From contig JAZRWQ010000046.1 of assembly GCA_045599805.1 (NCBI GenBank), positions 1-29,028 on the forward strand: 29,028 bases of DNA, in the 5' to 3' direction. This DNA comes from JAZRWQ01 sp045599805 (lineage in GTDB: Bacteria > Bacillota > Clostridia > Oscillospirales > UMGS1783). Shown here in pieces: positions 8,630 to 16,653 of the stretch (its first letter is position 1; every line of letters starts with the position of its first letter). The notes beneath the pieces are model-generated. The model saw only the letters and a program-made list of their open reading frames with translations. It made no database searches and was not told the origin of the DNA. Both the position numbers and the translations under genes were made by a program.

Positions 8630-9568
8630 TTATTCGTTATTTCCCAATGCGTTGTCAAGCATACGGCGGTTCAGCTCCTCCGCGGCGTTGTAGCCCAGCT
8701 TTTTCTGTTTCTGATTCATGGCGGCAACTTCAATTACAACGGCAAGGTTTCTGCCGGGGCGTACCGGCACGGTAAGCTTTGGAACCTGCAGTCCCAAAAG
8801 CTCTTTGTATTCCTGGTCAAGCCCCATGCGGTCATACGCCTTGTTTTCCACCCAGTTTTCAAGCTCCACCACAAGGTCGATCTTTGCGACCTCGGTTACC
8901 GAGCCTACGCCGAAAAGCATCCTTACGTCAACGATGCCTATGCCGCGAAGCTCTATAAAATGGCGGATTATGGACGGCGCGCTGCCAAGCAGCGTTATGG
9001 ATGAAACCTTCTTTATTTCAACGGCATCGTCCGCAACAAGGCAGTGACCTCTCTTTATCAGCTCGATTGCCGTTTCGCTTTTGCCTATGCCGCTGTGGCC
9101 TAAAATAAGTATGCCCTGACCGTACACCTCAACCAGCACGCCGTGTATCGTCATGCGCGGCGCAAGCTCGCGGTTGAGGTAGGCGTTTAATGCCGAAGTA
9201 ACGTAGGATGTCGGTTCATTCGTGCGTAAAAGAGGCGTGTTATACTTCTTTGCAAGCTCCAGCATCTCGGGAAATACCGGCAGTCCGCGCGTTAGGAGCA
9301 TCATTACTATGTCGTGTCTGAATATCCCTTCAAGAGCATCGTACCGCTTACCCGATTCCATATTAACGAGGTAGGCATATTCGACCTTACCGAAAAGCTG
9401 AATGCGGGTGTTGTCGAAATACTCGAAAAATCCGGTAAGCTGCAGGCTCGGCCTGTTGAGGTCGGTATTTTTTATCGGCCGCTTCTCGCCGTCCTGTGGC
9501 ATATATATCGTTTCGTAGGCAAATTCTTTAAGCAGGTTTTTAATGGGTATGGTGTATTCGATGCTCAT
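8630..9568 (-). CDS. hprK: HPr kinase/phosphorylase
   Basis: 312 aa with the chosen start. Phosphorylates and dephosphorylates HPr on its regulatory serine, the signal for CcpA-dependent catabolite repression. It has the catalytic HGVLVEVYG segment, Walker A GHSGIGKS at 157-164 and the family signature around VVIEVAAMNQ, then NAAEELNRR near the C-terminus. An in-frame ATG ten codons upstream (9598) has no ribosome binding site, whereas AAAGGCGG lies 7-8 nt before the ATG at 9568. The shorter protein also places Walker A close to its position in B. subtilis HprK. First gene of the six-gene operon. Confidence 0.95.
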   Translation of the reverse strand: MSIEYTIPIKNLLKEFAYETIYMPQDGEKRPIKNTDLNRPSLQLTGFFEYFDNTRIQLFGKVEYAYLVNMESGKRYDALEGIFRHDIVMMLLTRGLPVFPEMLELAKKYNTPLLRTNEPTSYVTSALNAYLNRELAPRMTIHGVLVEVYGQGILILGHSGIGKSETAIELIKRGHCLVADDAVEIKKVSSITLLGSAPSIIRHFIELRGIGIVDVRMLFGVGSVTEVAKIDLVVELENWVENKAYDRMGLDQEYKELLGLQVPKLTVPVRPGRNLAVVIEVAAMNQKQKKLGYNAAEELNRRMLDNALGNNE

Positions 9569-9633
9569 TTCATAACCGCCTTTCGGTTTGTATTTCATAA
9601 GGGTATAATTTGCTTATTATACTGGTATCATAT

Positions 9634-9662
9634 ATTATACTATATCCATTCGATTTATACAA
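9634..9662 (-). promoter_or_regulatory. Promoter of the hprK-to-pfkA operon
   Basis: On the minus strand TTGTAT (9657-9662), a 17-bp spacer and TATAAT (9634-9639), about 66 bp upstream of the hprK start. It is divergent from the rpmB promoter. Confidence 0.7.
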
Positions 9663-9695
9663 TTATTTTTTATCGTACAATGACGAAAAAAATCC

Positions 9696-9724
9696 TTGCA
9701 ATTCCTCTTAATGTGTGTTAATAT
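9696..9724 (+). promoter_or_regulatory. rpmB promoter
   Basis: TTGCAA (9696-9701), a 17-bp spacer and TAATAT (9719-9724), 36 bp before the rpmB ATG, which has a GAGGAGGTG ribosome binding site. Confidence 0.65.
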
Positions 9725-9759
9725 AGATATCACCTGAAAAAAACCGAGGAGGTGTCAAT

Positions 9760-9948
9760 ATGGCAAAGTGTGATATTTGCGGCAAAAGCGTTGCATTCGC
9801 AATCAAGGTTTCTCATTCTCACAGAAGAAGCAACAGAACCTATAAGCCCAACACCCAGCGTGTAAAGGCTATCGTAGACGGCTCTCCCAAGCACATCTAT
9901 GTGTGCTCCAGATGCCTGCGTTCCAATAAGGTTCAGCGTGCCAACTGA
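9760..9948 (+). CDS. rpmB: Large ribosomal subunit protein bL28
   Basis: 62 aa, the full usual length. Structural protein of the 50S subunit. The zinc-binding cysteine pairs are present: CDIC (C4, C7) and CSRC (C49, C52), so this is the C+ form. The middle holds the conserved HSHRRSNRTYKPN segment. Monocistronic, with its own promoter and terminator. Confidence 0.98.
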   Translation: MAKCDICGKSVAFAIKVSHSHRRSNRTYKPNTQRVKAIVDGSPKHIYVCSRCLRSNKVQRAN

Positions 9949-9972
9949 TTTTGAATATTGAAATTGCTTTTT

Positions 9973-9999
9973 AGCGAGAAGAAATCCTTCTCGCTTTTT
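9973..9999 (+). terminator. rpmB terminator
   Basis: Stem AGCGAGAAG, loop AAATC, stem CTTCTCGCT, then a T run. Confidence 0.85.
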
Positions 10000-10027
10000 G
10001 CGCTACCGCAAAATATTTTTTTGCTCG

Positions 10028-10058
10028 GACGGTGTTTATCATAAAACCGTCTTTTTTT
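10028..10058 (+). terminator. Second terminator-like hairpin
   Basis: GACGGT (10028-10033) pairs with ACCGTC (10046-10051), followed by seven Ts. It may back up the rpmB terminator and insulate the strong promoter just downstream. Confidence 0.6.
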
Positions 10059-10080
10059 ATGATTTTTTTGGAAAAATATA

Positions 10081-10109
10081 TTGACAGGGCATTTTTTCGT
10101 CGTTATAAT
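10081..10109 (+). promoter_or_regulatory. Perfect consensus sigmaA promoter
   Basis: TTGACA (10081-10086), a 17-bp spacer and TATAAT (10104-10109), 27 bp before the ATG at 10137. An exact match to the consensus predicts strong expression of the surface protein. Confidence 0.85.
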
Positions 10110-10136
10110 GAAGAAAAAAGCAAAGGGGATTTATCA

Positions 10137-12617
10137 ATGAAAAAACGAATTATTTGTATAATATTGACGGCTCTTTTGATCGTCTCGCTTTTGCCCTGTG
10201 CTGTTATGGCGGAAGGGCCCGGCAATCTTGAATTTATGCTTGCCGAAGGTGACCGAATCGGTGATGACAGCAAGTCGATCGAGTATGCCAACGGATATAC
10301 GCTGTCTGTCAGCTATGATGGGATCGGTGAAAACACGATATCTGACGATGGCTATCATACCGAGCTGCACAATGTTCCCGACGGAACCGCAGTGACCTTT
10401 ACGCTCACGCTTCCGGAGGTCGAAGCCCAGGTTCCCGATTTGATATTGTCCGGCGCAAGAGAGACTTTTACCGGTAATACTTTTACGACGAACCTGAACT
10501 TTCCTCAAAATGGCGTTATTCAGGTAGAGCTTGATTTCGGCGGCAATCCCGGCCCCGGTCCTACACCCGGCGGGCAGGAAGACGGCCATATCGTTAAAAT
10601 CCAGATAAGAAATAACGACGGAGCAAACGGTACGGTGTATTGCAAGTTCGATACGCAGGAAGAGTTTTCATCCTATACCGAAGATAGCAAGGATCCCGGC
10701 GACAATATCAAGATAGATATCCCCGACGGTGCGAAAAGCGTTACCTTTAAGGCTGTGCCCGACGGCAGCTTTTCTCTCCAGGACTGCACGATCCTTTACA
10801 ATGATCAGGATATCGACGAAGCCAAGGCATACATGAACGGCGTTAAGGGCGATGGCTATGAATACACTCTGCCTGATGATGACAAAACGATCGTATTCCG
10901 TGCAGACTTCGGCAATAAGCTTAAGGAGTGGAACACCGTAAGCTGGGGCGGCGGCAATGTTTACATTGAAAACGGCAGGGTAGAGGCTTATGCCGTAACG
11001 GTCGGCGAAAATACCTATGACGAAAGTGTTGAAGTAGCCGATGAGGATAATCATCTTTATCCGCTTTCCGCTATAACCGGAGTGGATATTCAGTATAACC
11101 CCGTAGCCTTTGGCGCTACCGACCTGTTTATCGCCGAGGATTGCAACAAGGCTGTTGCCATTGATTTCCGTTTTATCCCCGATTACGGATATCAGGTAAG
11201 CGATGTGCGTGCAACGGAGGTGAGTCTGCTTGACTTTAAACCCGGCGAAGAAATAAGTACCTTCCACTTTGACTATAAGCCCGAAACCAACGTACATTTT
11301 ATCGTTGAATTTGCCAAAACCGAGGATATAATAAACAGCGAGGGCAGCATCGTTGAAAGGGCATCCATAGCCGGCGGCGAAAATGCCATTTCCTCCGGTA
11401 ACCTTAAAATGAATATTGAAGATGTTGCCGAAGATCAAATCAGCAACGGCTTAAAGGATGCGGTAGGCGAAAATAAAGCGCAGTACCTTGATATGGAATT
11501 ATATCAGGTAGTAAGCATGGGCGGCGAAAGAGATAATTGGGAAGATCAGCTTTTCGAGCTTGACGGCGATATAGACGTTTCTCTTACCGTGCCTACGCTT
11601 GACCCCGGCGGGAAATACTATGTTATCCGCGAGCATGATGACGAGGAAAAAATAATCCCTGCGGAATATGATCCCGAAACAAATACCTTAACCTTCTCTA
11701 CGGATAAATTCTCCACCTATGCTCTTGTAGAGGATGTTTTGGAGGACGGCGAATTCACCGTTGATTATGACGATTGGTTCAACGAAGAAAAGGGAGAGCC
11801 CGAGGCAACGGTAGTTGTAAATGAAGAGCTTATGTATAACGGCGAATACCGCGAATTTGAACAGGGCAAGCCTTTGACCTTTACTCTCAATCCCCCCGAA
11901 GCAAGACAGGGCAGCGATGCCATAGTTGAGATAGAGGTGCTTGACGGCGACGGTGTGAATACTTTCAATACCGTTTATCGCTCCGACTTCCCCGAAGGGG
12001 ACGACAACAGAATAGTTATAGAGGATAACGAATTTACTTTTACTCCCGAAAAGGAAAATCCCTTTATCGTACGCATCTGGTGGTCGGAATTCGATTTCTT
12101 CGGCCCCGATGAGGGAGAGTATATGACCGAGGTCAATCTTAGCGGCCCCGGCAGTGTAAGCGCTTCTCCCGAAAGTGAACGCTCCGTTGCATACAATGAT
12201 GATAACCCCGTAAAGAGATGCTATGAGGCGGGACAGAGCGTTACCTTCACCTTCACTCCCGATGAAAACGCCGAGCTTACGTTGCTTGCGATAGGCGAGG
12301 ATGTGTATTCAAACGAGCCGGATGAATTCTCAATGCCCTTAAGCGAGCTTAACCCCGAAAACGGCGTATACACGGTAACGGTAAATGGTGAAGATGGCGA
12401 ATATTTCTACATCGAAGCTATTTTCGCAAAGCTTCCCGAGGAAGAAAAAGAGCCCGAAACTCCCGAAAAACCCAAAACTCCCGAAAAGCCCAAGGAGCCG
12501 GAAAAACCCGTGATTCCCGAAACCGGCGATATGGGAGCGCTGCTTTACGGCATTACCGCTCTTAATATGTGCGGCGCCGCAGGGCTTTGCATAATAAAAA
12601 AGAAAAAATCCAAATGA
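10137..12617 (+). CDS. Large acidic LPXTG-type wall-anchored surface protein
   Basis: 826 aa. Signal peptide MKKRIICI...AVMA with probable cleavage after residue 25. The body is very rich in Asp/Glu. Four segments share a 'G-x-x-(V/L)TF-x-(A/L/F)-x-P' pattern (about residues 86, 202, 578 and 698), suggesting repeated Ig-like or InlB-type beta modules. A module near 500-545 ends FSTYALVED, common in clostridial surface proteins. The C-terminus has a Pro/Glu/Lys wall-spanning stretch (about 765-790), the sorting motif IPETG (793-797), a hydrophobic segment and a KKKKSK tail. The start is set by AAAGGGG upstream of the ATG at 10137; in-frame codons further upstream precede or overlap the promoter. 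The function (adhesin or other) is not recognisable, and no sortase gene is in the window. Confidence 0.85.
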   Translation: MKKRIICIILTALLIVSLLPCAVMAEGPGNLEFMLAEGDRIGDDSKSIEYANGYTLSVSYDGIGENTISDDGYHTELHNVPDGTAVTFTLTLPEVEAQVPDLILSGARETFTGNTFTTNLNFPQNGVIQVELDFGGNPGPGPTPGGQEDGHIVKIQIRNNDGANGTVYCKFDTQEEFSSYTEDSKDPGDNIKIDIPDGAKSVTFKAVPDGSFSLQDCTILYNDQDIDEAKAYMNGVKGDGYEYTLPDDDKTIVFRADFGNKLKEWNTVSWGGGNVYIENGRVEAYAVTVGENTYDESVEVADEDNHLYPLSAITGVDIQYNPVAFGATDLFIAEDCNKAVAIDFRFIPDYGYQVSDVRATEVSLLDFKPGEEISTFHFDYKPETNVHFIVEFAKTEDIINSEGSIVERASIAGGENAISSGNLKMNIEDVAEDQISNGLKDAVGENKAQYLDMELYQVVSMGGERDNWEDQLFELDGDIDVSLTVPTLDPGGKYYVIREHDDEEKIIPAEYDPETNTLTFSTDKFSTYALVEDVLEDGEFTVDYDDWFNEEKGEPEATVVVNEELMYNGEYREFEQGKPLTFTLNPPEARQGSDAIVEIEVLDGDGVNTFNTVYRSDFPEGDDNRIVIEDNEFTFTPEKENPFIVRIWWSEFDFFGPDEGEYMTEVNLSGPGSVSASPESERSVAYNDDNPVKRCYEAGQSVTFTFTPDENAELTLLAIGEDVYSNEPDEFSMPLSELNPENGVYTVTVNGEDGEYFYIEAIFAKLPEEEKEPETPEKPKTPEKPKEPEKPVIPETGDMGALLYGITALNMCGAAGLCIIKKKKSK

Positions 12618-12625
12618 TAATTTTT

Positions 12626-12654
12626 AAGGGACGGTAAAACCGTCCCTTTTTTTT
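12626..12654 (+). terminator. Terminator after the wall-anchored protein
   Basis: Stem AAGGGACGG, loop TAAAA, stem CCGTCCCTT, then a long T run. Confidence 0.9.
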
Positions 12655-12662
12655 ATTGTACA

Positions 12663-12691
12663 TTGACATTTTTGCATCGCAAATGTATAAT
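12663..12691 (+). promoter_or_regulatory. Perfect consensus sigmaA promoter for the SH3-to-rqcH operon
   Basis: TTGACA (12663-12668), a 17-bp spacer and TATAAT (12686-12691). No terminator is visible until after rqcH, so it can drive all five genes from 12723 to 16458. Confidence 0.85.
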
Positions 12692-12722
12692 AAAAGCGAT
12701 AATAAAAAGGAGGGTGAGCATT

Positions 12723-13100
12723 ATGAAAAAAGTATCGGCGCTGATTTTGTCGCTTATGCTTTTATTGTCGCTTTGCGCCTGCGGCAAGGATAAAGAGCCG
12801 CAGCCGGAGGAATCGTCATCGGCGTCGCAGTCACAGTCGGTAACGCCGTCAAAGACCGAGCCGTCGAAAACCGATAAGGTGCTGCCCGATAAGATGAACG
12901 ACGTAAAATATGCCTGCAAGGTTTTGTCCTATGACGGGCTTACGCTCAGAACCGGCCCGGGCACGGAATACGAAGCCATTACGGTAATTCCCGACGGCAC
13001 GGATCTTATAGAGCTTGCGAATAAATCCGGCTGGGTTTATGCAGACTATGAAGGTCAGCAGGGCTGGGTTTTCGGACAATATCTTGTTTACACGGAATAA
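12723..13100 (+). CDS. Lipoprotein with a bacterial SH3 domain
   Basis: 125 aa, membrane-anchored. The signal peptide ends LLSLCACGK; LCAC at about residues 17-20 is an acceptable lipobox, followed by a Ser/Thr/Pro/Glu linker to about residue 60. The last 65 residues form an SH3b domain (LRTGPGTEYEAI...GWVYADYEGQQGWVFGQYL), a fold that usually binds cell-wall peptides. There is no catalytic domain, so it is a binding or sensing protein rather than a hydrolase by itself. AGGAGGGTG upstream fixes the ATG at 12723; an in-frame ATG at 12663 lies inside the promoter and is rejected. First gene of the operon. Confidence 0.85.
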   Translation: MKKVSALILSLMLLLSLCACGKDKEPQPEESSSASQSQSVTPSKTEPSKTDKVLPDKMNDVKYACKVLSYDGLTLRTGPGTEYEAITVIPDGTDLIELANKSGWVYADYEGQQGWVFGQYLVYTE

Positions 13101-13121
13101 TTTAATTTGGAGGACATAAAA

Positions 13122-13325
13122 ATGGCACAGATAACAAAGGATGTAAGAATAAGCGATGCTCTCGAGATCGATGAAAGAATCGCCGGATTTTTCTTCGCAT
13201 GCGGTATGCATTGCGTAGGCTGCTCGGCAGCACGCGGCGAAACCATCGAGGAGGCCTGCATGGTGCACGGCATTGATGCGGACGAGCTTATCGAAAAAAT
13301 CAATGAGTTTTTAGAGAACAAATAA
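13122..13325 (+). CDS. DUF1858 domain protein (redox-disulfide type)
   Basis: 67 aa. The whole protein is one DUF1858 domain, related to the hybrid-cluster-protein-associated redox disulfide family. Four cysteines are visible: C27, C31, C34 and C46, with CVGC (31-34) as the likely disulfide or metal pair. GGAGG lies 8 nt before the ATG at 13122; an in-frame TTG at 13107 sits in front of that site and is rejected. It is 21 nt after the SH3 lipoprotein and its stop touches the trmK GTG. Function is unknown; a redox or metal-linked role is inferred from the cysteines. Confidence 0.85.
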   Translation: MAQITKDVRISDALEIDERIAGFFFACGMHCVGCSAARGETIEEACMVHGIDADELIEKINEFLENK

Positions 13326-13973
13326 GTGGGCGTACTTATTTCACAGCGGCTGAAAACAATAAGCAGTATGACGGTGGGCAGGGTTTGTGCCGATATCGGT
13401 ACAGACCATGCCCTTTTGCCATGTTATCTTATTGAGTCGGGTGCGGCATCCTTCTGCTACGCCTGCGATATCGCAAACGGGCCGCTTTGCCGGGCAAGGG
13501 CGAATATAGAAAAATACGGCCTTGCCGACAAAATAGAAACCGTGCTTATGGACGGCATATCGCCCGACATTTCAAAAAAATGCGACAGCATCATAATAGC
13601 CGGCATGGGCGGCGAAATGATAGCCGATATACTGGCGCGCGGCGGCATAACCGAAAACAATACCCTTATTTTACAGCCGATGAGCCGTTCGGGCGCACTG
13701 CGGCGTTATCTTAACGAACACGGATTCCAAATCACCGATGAAGTGACCTTTACCGATAAGGGCAGGGTTTACAGCGCCATAAGCGCGAAAAAGGGCAGGG
13801 ATATTAAATATACGCCTGCCATGATCGAAATAGGCAGATTCATACTGGAGCGCAAAAACGACACCGATATGATATATATAAAAAAGCGCCTTGCCTCACT
13901 CAAAAAGCAGGCAAGGGGCGAAAACGGCGGTTACTACGCCGATGTTATAGCAAAAACGGAGGAACTGCTATGA
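13326..13973 (+). CDS. trmK: tRNA (adenine(22)-N1)-methyltransferase
   Basis: 215 aa. Transfers a methyl group from SAM to N1 of A22 in tRNA. The SAM-binding motif is DIGTDHA (23-29), with the conserved IAGMGGEMI (91-99) and LQPMS segments; the second half is a helical arm. The start is GTG directly after the DUF1858 stop. Its ribosome binding site is weak, so translation probably depends on coupling; the next in-frame ATG (residue 15) would cut into the conserved N-terminus. It is followed by the Nif3-like gene with a 4-nt overlap, the same pairing as yqfN-yqfO in B. subtilis. Confidence 0.92.
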   Translation: MGVLISQRLKTISSMTVGRVCADIGTDHALLPCYLIESGAASFCYACDIANGPLCRARANIEKYGLADKIETVLMDGISPDISKKCDSIIIAGMGGEMIADILARGGITENNTLILQPMSRSGALRRYLNEHGFQITDEVTFTDKGRVYSAISAKKGRDIKYTPAMIEIGRFILERKNDTDMIYIKKRLASLKKQARGENGGYYADVIAKTEELL

Positions 13974-14737
13974 ATTTCCAACAGCTTATAAATCACCTTT
14001 TTGAATGTTATCCCTATGCCTGCGGCATCGAGGGCGATAACTTCGGTCCTCAGGTCGGCGACTATATGAAGACGGTAAACAAGGTGCTGATAAGCCTTGA
14101 TATAACCGACGATGTTGTGGACGAAGCGATAGAGATAGGAGCCGACTGCATTCTGAGCCATCATCCGCTTATCTACCGTCCGCTTAAAAGAATCTGCTCG
14201 GAGGGTAAGGGCAGGCTTTGCTATAAGCTTATCGCCAATAATATCTGCGCCGTTTCCATGCATACCAATTTCGATGCCGCGCCCGGCGGCGTGGGCGACC
14301 GGCTGGCGCTTATACTCGGGCTTGAAAACATATCCGAATTCGGCAATGACGACGGCAGCGAAATGCTCGGACGCATAGGCGATATCTCGCCCGTATCCTC
14401 AAGAGAATTCGCAAACACCGTTAAGAAAAACCTTTCGGCAAACGGGCTCAGAGTTACCTTCGGCAAGGATATATCGGCGCGGGTTGCCGTGCTCGGCGGC
14501 TCGGGCAAATCCTTCCTTGATAAGGCGGCGCTTCTCGGCGCCGATACCTACGTTACCGCCGACTGCGGTTATCACGATTTTCAAAGGGCAAAGGAGCTTG
14601 GCGTAACTCTTATCGATGCGGGACATTTCCCTACCGAAAATCACGCCATAATTGAATTCGAAAACAATCTGAAAGAGAACTTCCCCGATATCGAGGTAGT
14701 TATAAGCAAGCATTCAAACATTATAGAAAGTATATAA
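13970..14737 (+). CDS. Nif3-like dinuclear metal-centre protein
   Basis: 255 aa, the short form without the insert domain of B. subtilis YqfO. Metal ligands of the family are visible: SHHPLIY (H64, H65), the HTNFD segment near residue 100 and GHFPTENHAIIEF near 222. Often annotated as a GTP cyclohydrolase I type 2 family protein, but its cellular role is not settled; the constant link to trmK suggests a housekeeping RNA or cofactor task. It starts with ATG overlapping the trmK stop (ATGA) and is followed 2 nt later by rqcH. Confidence 0.9.
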   Translation: MNFQQLINHLFECYPYACGIEGDNFGPQVGDYMKTVNKVLISLDITDDVVDEAIEIGADCILSHHPLIYRPLKRICSEGKGRLCYKLIANNICAVSMHTNFDAAPGGVGDRLALILGLENISEFGNDDGSEMLGRIGDISPVSSREFANTVKKNLSANGLRVTFGKDISARVAVLGGSGKSFLDKAALLGADTYVTADCGYHDFQRAKELGVTLIDAGHFPTENHAIIEFENNLKENFPDIEVVISKHSNIIESI

Positions 14738-14739
14738 AA

Positions 14740-16458
14740 ATGCCATTTGACGGGATATTCATGTACGCCGCCTTAAACGAGATACGGGAAAAACTGCTTG
14801 GCGGCAAGGTTGAAAAAATATATCAGCCGCAAAGGGAGGAGCTTATCCTCCTTATTCGTCGTGAGCGCCTTCTTATAAACGTAAGCGGCGAAGCGCCCAG
14901 AATATGCCTGTCTGAATCAAAAAAAGAAAATCCTCCCGAAGCGCCCATGTTCTGCATGCTGCTTCGCAAGTGCTTGACCGGCGCGCGGCTTAGCGCCGTT
15001 ATCCAGCCGGAGAATGACCGCATCTGCAGCCTCGTTTTCGAGGCATATAACGAAATGGGCGACACCGTTATACGAGAGCTTAAGGTCGAGATAATGGGCA
15101 GATGCTCCAACGCCATTCTCACCGAGGGCGATAAGATAATAGACGCGGCAAGGCGCGTTGACTTTGCGCAGTCGGATAAGCGGCAGATACTGCCGGGACT
15201 TATGTACGAAGCGCCGCCCACGCAGAGCAAGCGCGCGATAGCCGATATCGATACCGATGCGCTTGCCGGGGACATCGCGAGGGGCGATACGCCTGCCGAC
15301 AAAGCGCTGATGAACGCCATAAGCGGTCTTTCACCGCTATGGGCAAGGGAAATTTGCTTTTTGTCGGGCATTTCGCCCGATACGCGGGGCTGTGCTCCCG
15401 AGTCTGCCGAGCGCCTTAGGAAAACGCTAAAGGATTTCAAGGACAGTATAACGCAGAAAAAATTTGCCCCGGCGCTTATAAAGACAAGCGGCGGCAAAAG
15501 CGATTACAGTTTTCTGCCCGTCCGCCAGTACGGCGGCGACATCACGCTGTACGGCAGCATAGGCGCACTTACCGACGAATATTACGCCTCCAAAAGCGCC
15601 GAGGAATATATAAAGCAGCGCGGCACCGATATAATGAAGCTCGTCCGGTCGAATATCGACAGGCTTTCGCGCAAGATAAACCTCCTCAAAAACGAGAGGG
15701 AGGAAAACGAAAAGCGCGGGATATGCCGCGTTTACGGCGAGCTGATAACCGCAAACATCTACCGCATAAAAAAGGGCGACAGCCTGTTTTGCGCCGTGAA
15801 TTACTATGACGAAAACGCCCCCGAAACGGATATCCCGCTTGATACCCGCCTTACTCCGTCCGAAAACGCGCAGAAATATTTTAAGCTCTACCGCAAATCG
15901 CGCACGGCTTTGAGCTTCATCGAAACCGAATCGGAAAAGGCGCGTCTTGAGCTTTCGTATATGCGCTCGGTTGAGGACGCGCTCACAAGGGCACAGACCA
16001 CCGGCGAATTAAATGAAATACGCGAGGAGCTTGAAAAGGGCGGCTTTGTAAAAAAACGCACGGCAAAACAGCGCGCGCAAAAGCGCCGCTATAAAAAATA
16101 TCTCTGCGACGGCTATGAGATACTCGCCGGCAGCAACAACCTGCAAAACGACGAGCTCACCTTTAAAATAGCCTCACGGCAGGATTTATGGTTTCATATA
16201 AAGGACGCCCCCGGCGCTCACGTCATCCTGAAAACGGGACTGTCCGAGCCCACCGATGCCGCCGTAGAGGCGGCAGCCACCGTCGCCGCCACTCTGTCAA
16301 GCGGCGCGCAGGGCGCCAAAATCGAAATCGATTATACCAAAGCCTGCTTTGTAAAGAAAATCCACGGCGCCCCTCCCGGGCTTGTGACCTACACAAACCA
16401 AACCACCCTGCTTGTCGCCCCCGACAACGAAAAATGCCTGGAAATGGAACAAAAATAA
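14740..16458 (+). CDS. rqcH: Ribosome quality control factor RqcH (NFACT family)
   Basis: 572 aa, matching B. subtilis RqcH. It binds stalled 50S subunits and recruits alanyl-tRNA to add alanine tails that mark the nascent chain for degradation. Domains in order: NFACT-N (begins FDGIFMYAALNEI; contains the conserved Asp-Arg pair, D93-R94), a helix-hairpin-helix and coiled-coil middle (about 280-440), and the C-terminal NFACT-R domain with DLWFHIKDAPGAHVIL. Older annotations call it a fibronectin-binding protein. It starts 2 nt after the Nif3-like gene with no strong ribosome binding site, so it is probably translationally coupled. Last gene of its operon. Confidence 0.95.
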   Translation: MPFDGIFMYAALNEIREKLLGGKVEKIYQPQREELILLIRRERLLINVSGEAPRICLSESKKENPPEAPMFCMLLRKCLTGARLSAVIQPENDRICSLVFEAYNEMGDTVIRELKVEIMGRCSNAILTEGDKIIDAARRVDFAQSDKRQILPGLMYEAPPTQSKRAIADIDTDALAGDIARGDTPADKALMNAISGLSPLWAREICFLSGISPDTRGCAPESAERLRKTLKDFKDSITQKKFAPALIKTSGGKSDYSFLPVRQYGGDITLYGSIGALTDEYYASKSAEEYIKQRGTDIMKLVRSNIDRLSRKINLLKNEREENEKRGICRVYGELITANIYRIKKGDSLFCAVNYYDENAPETDIPLDTRLTPSENAQKYFKLYRKSRTALSFIETESEKARLELSYMRSVEDALTRAQTTGELNEIREELEKGGFVKKRTAKQRAQKRRYKKYLCDGYEILAGSNNLQNDELTFKIASRQDLWFHIKDAPGAHVILKTGLSEPTDAAVEAAATVAATLSSGAQGAKIEIDYTKACFVKKIHGAPPGLVTYTNQTTLLVAPDNEKCLEMEQK

Positions 16459-16459
16459 A

Positions 16460-16488
16460 AGTGCTTATCGCAGATAAGCACTTTTTTT
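16460..16488. terminator. rqcH terminator, usable from both strands
   Basis: Stem AGTGCTTATC, loop GCA, stem GATAAGCACT and a T run. On the minus strand it is followed by TTTATTTTT, so it could also stop transcripts that leave the invertible element leftward. Confidence 0.9.
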
Positions 16489-16492
16489 ACGA

Positions 16493-16513
16493 CATAATCC
16501 TCATTATGTTGCA
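16493..16513 (+). repeat. Left 21-bp inverted repeat
   Basis: CATAATCCTCATTATG followed by TTGCA. It is the exact reverse complement of 16654-16674. The first 16 bases are themselves a palindrome (CATAAT, CCTC, ATTATG). Confidence 0.95.
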
Positions 16514-16536
16514 AACTCTCATTTTAATGTAATTAA

Positions 16537-16565
16537 ATATTATCACAATACAGTCGTTTTGTAAA
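16537..16565 (-). promoter_or_regulatory. sigmaA promoter inside the invertible element, pointing left
   Basis: On the minus strand TTTACA (16560-16565), exactly 17 bp, then TAATAT (16537-16542). As drawn, transcription runs into the left repeat and the rqcH terminator and serves no gene. After inversion it would drive the gene at 16711. Confidence 0.7.
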
Positions 16566-16614
16566 TACCTTTTTTTAATATTTCGGAATTCATCAGCCCC
16601 AACTGATTGTACGC

Positions 16615-16643
16615 AAAAAAACGCGCAGTAACGCGGCTTTTTT
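16615..16643. terminator. Weak terminator-like hairpin inside the element
   Basis: CGCG (16622-16625) pairs with CGCG (16632-16635) around a six-base loop, flanked by A7 (16615-16621) and T6 (16638-16643). In this orientation it could reduce read-through from rqcH into the surface-protein gene. The GC stem is only 4 bp, so it may be weak. Confidence 0.4.
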
Positions 16644-16653
16644 AGTATGACCG

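Noticed and set aside
9598..9598. Upstream ATG as hprK start
   Set aside because: No ribosome binding site before it, whereas the ATG at 9568 has AAAGGCGG at a good distance.
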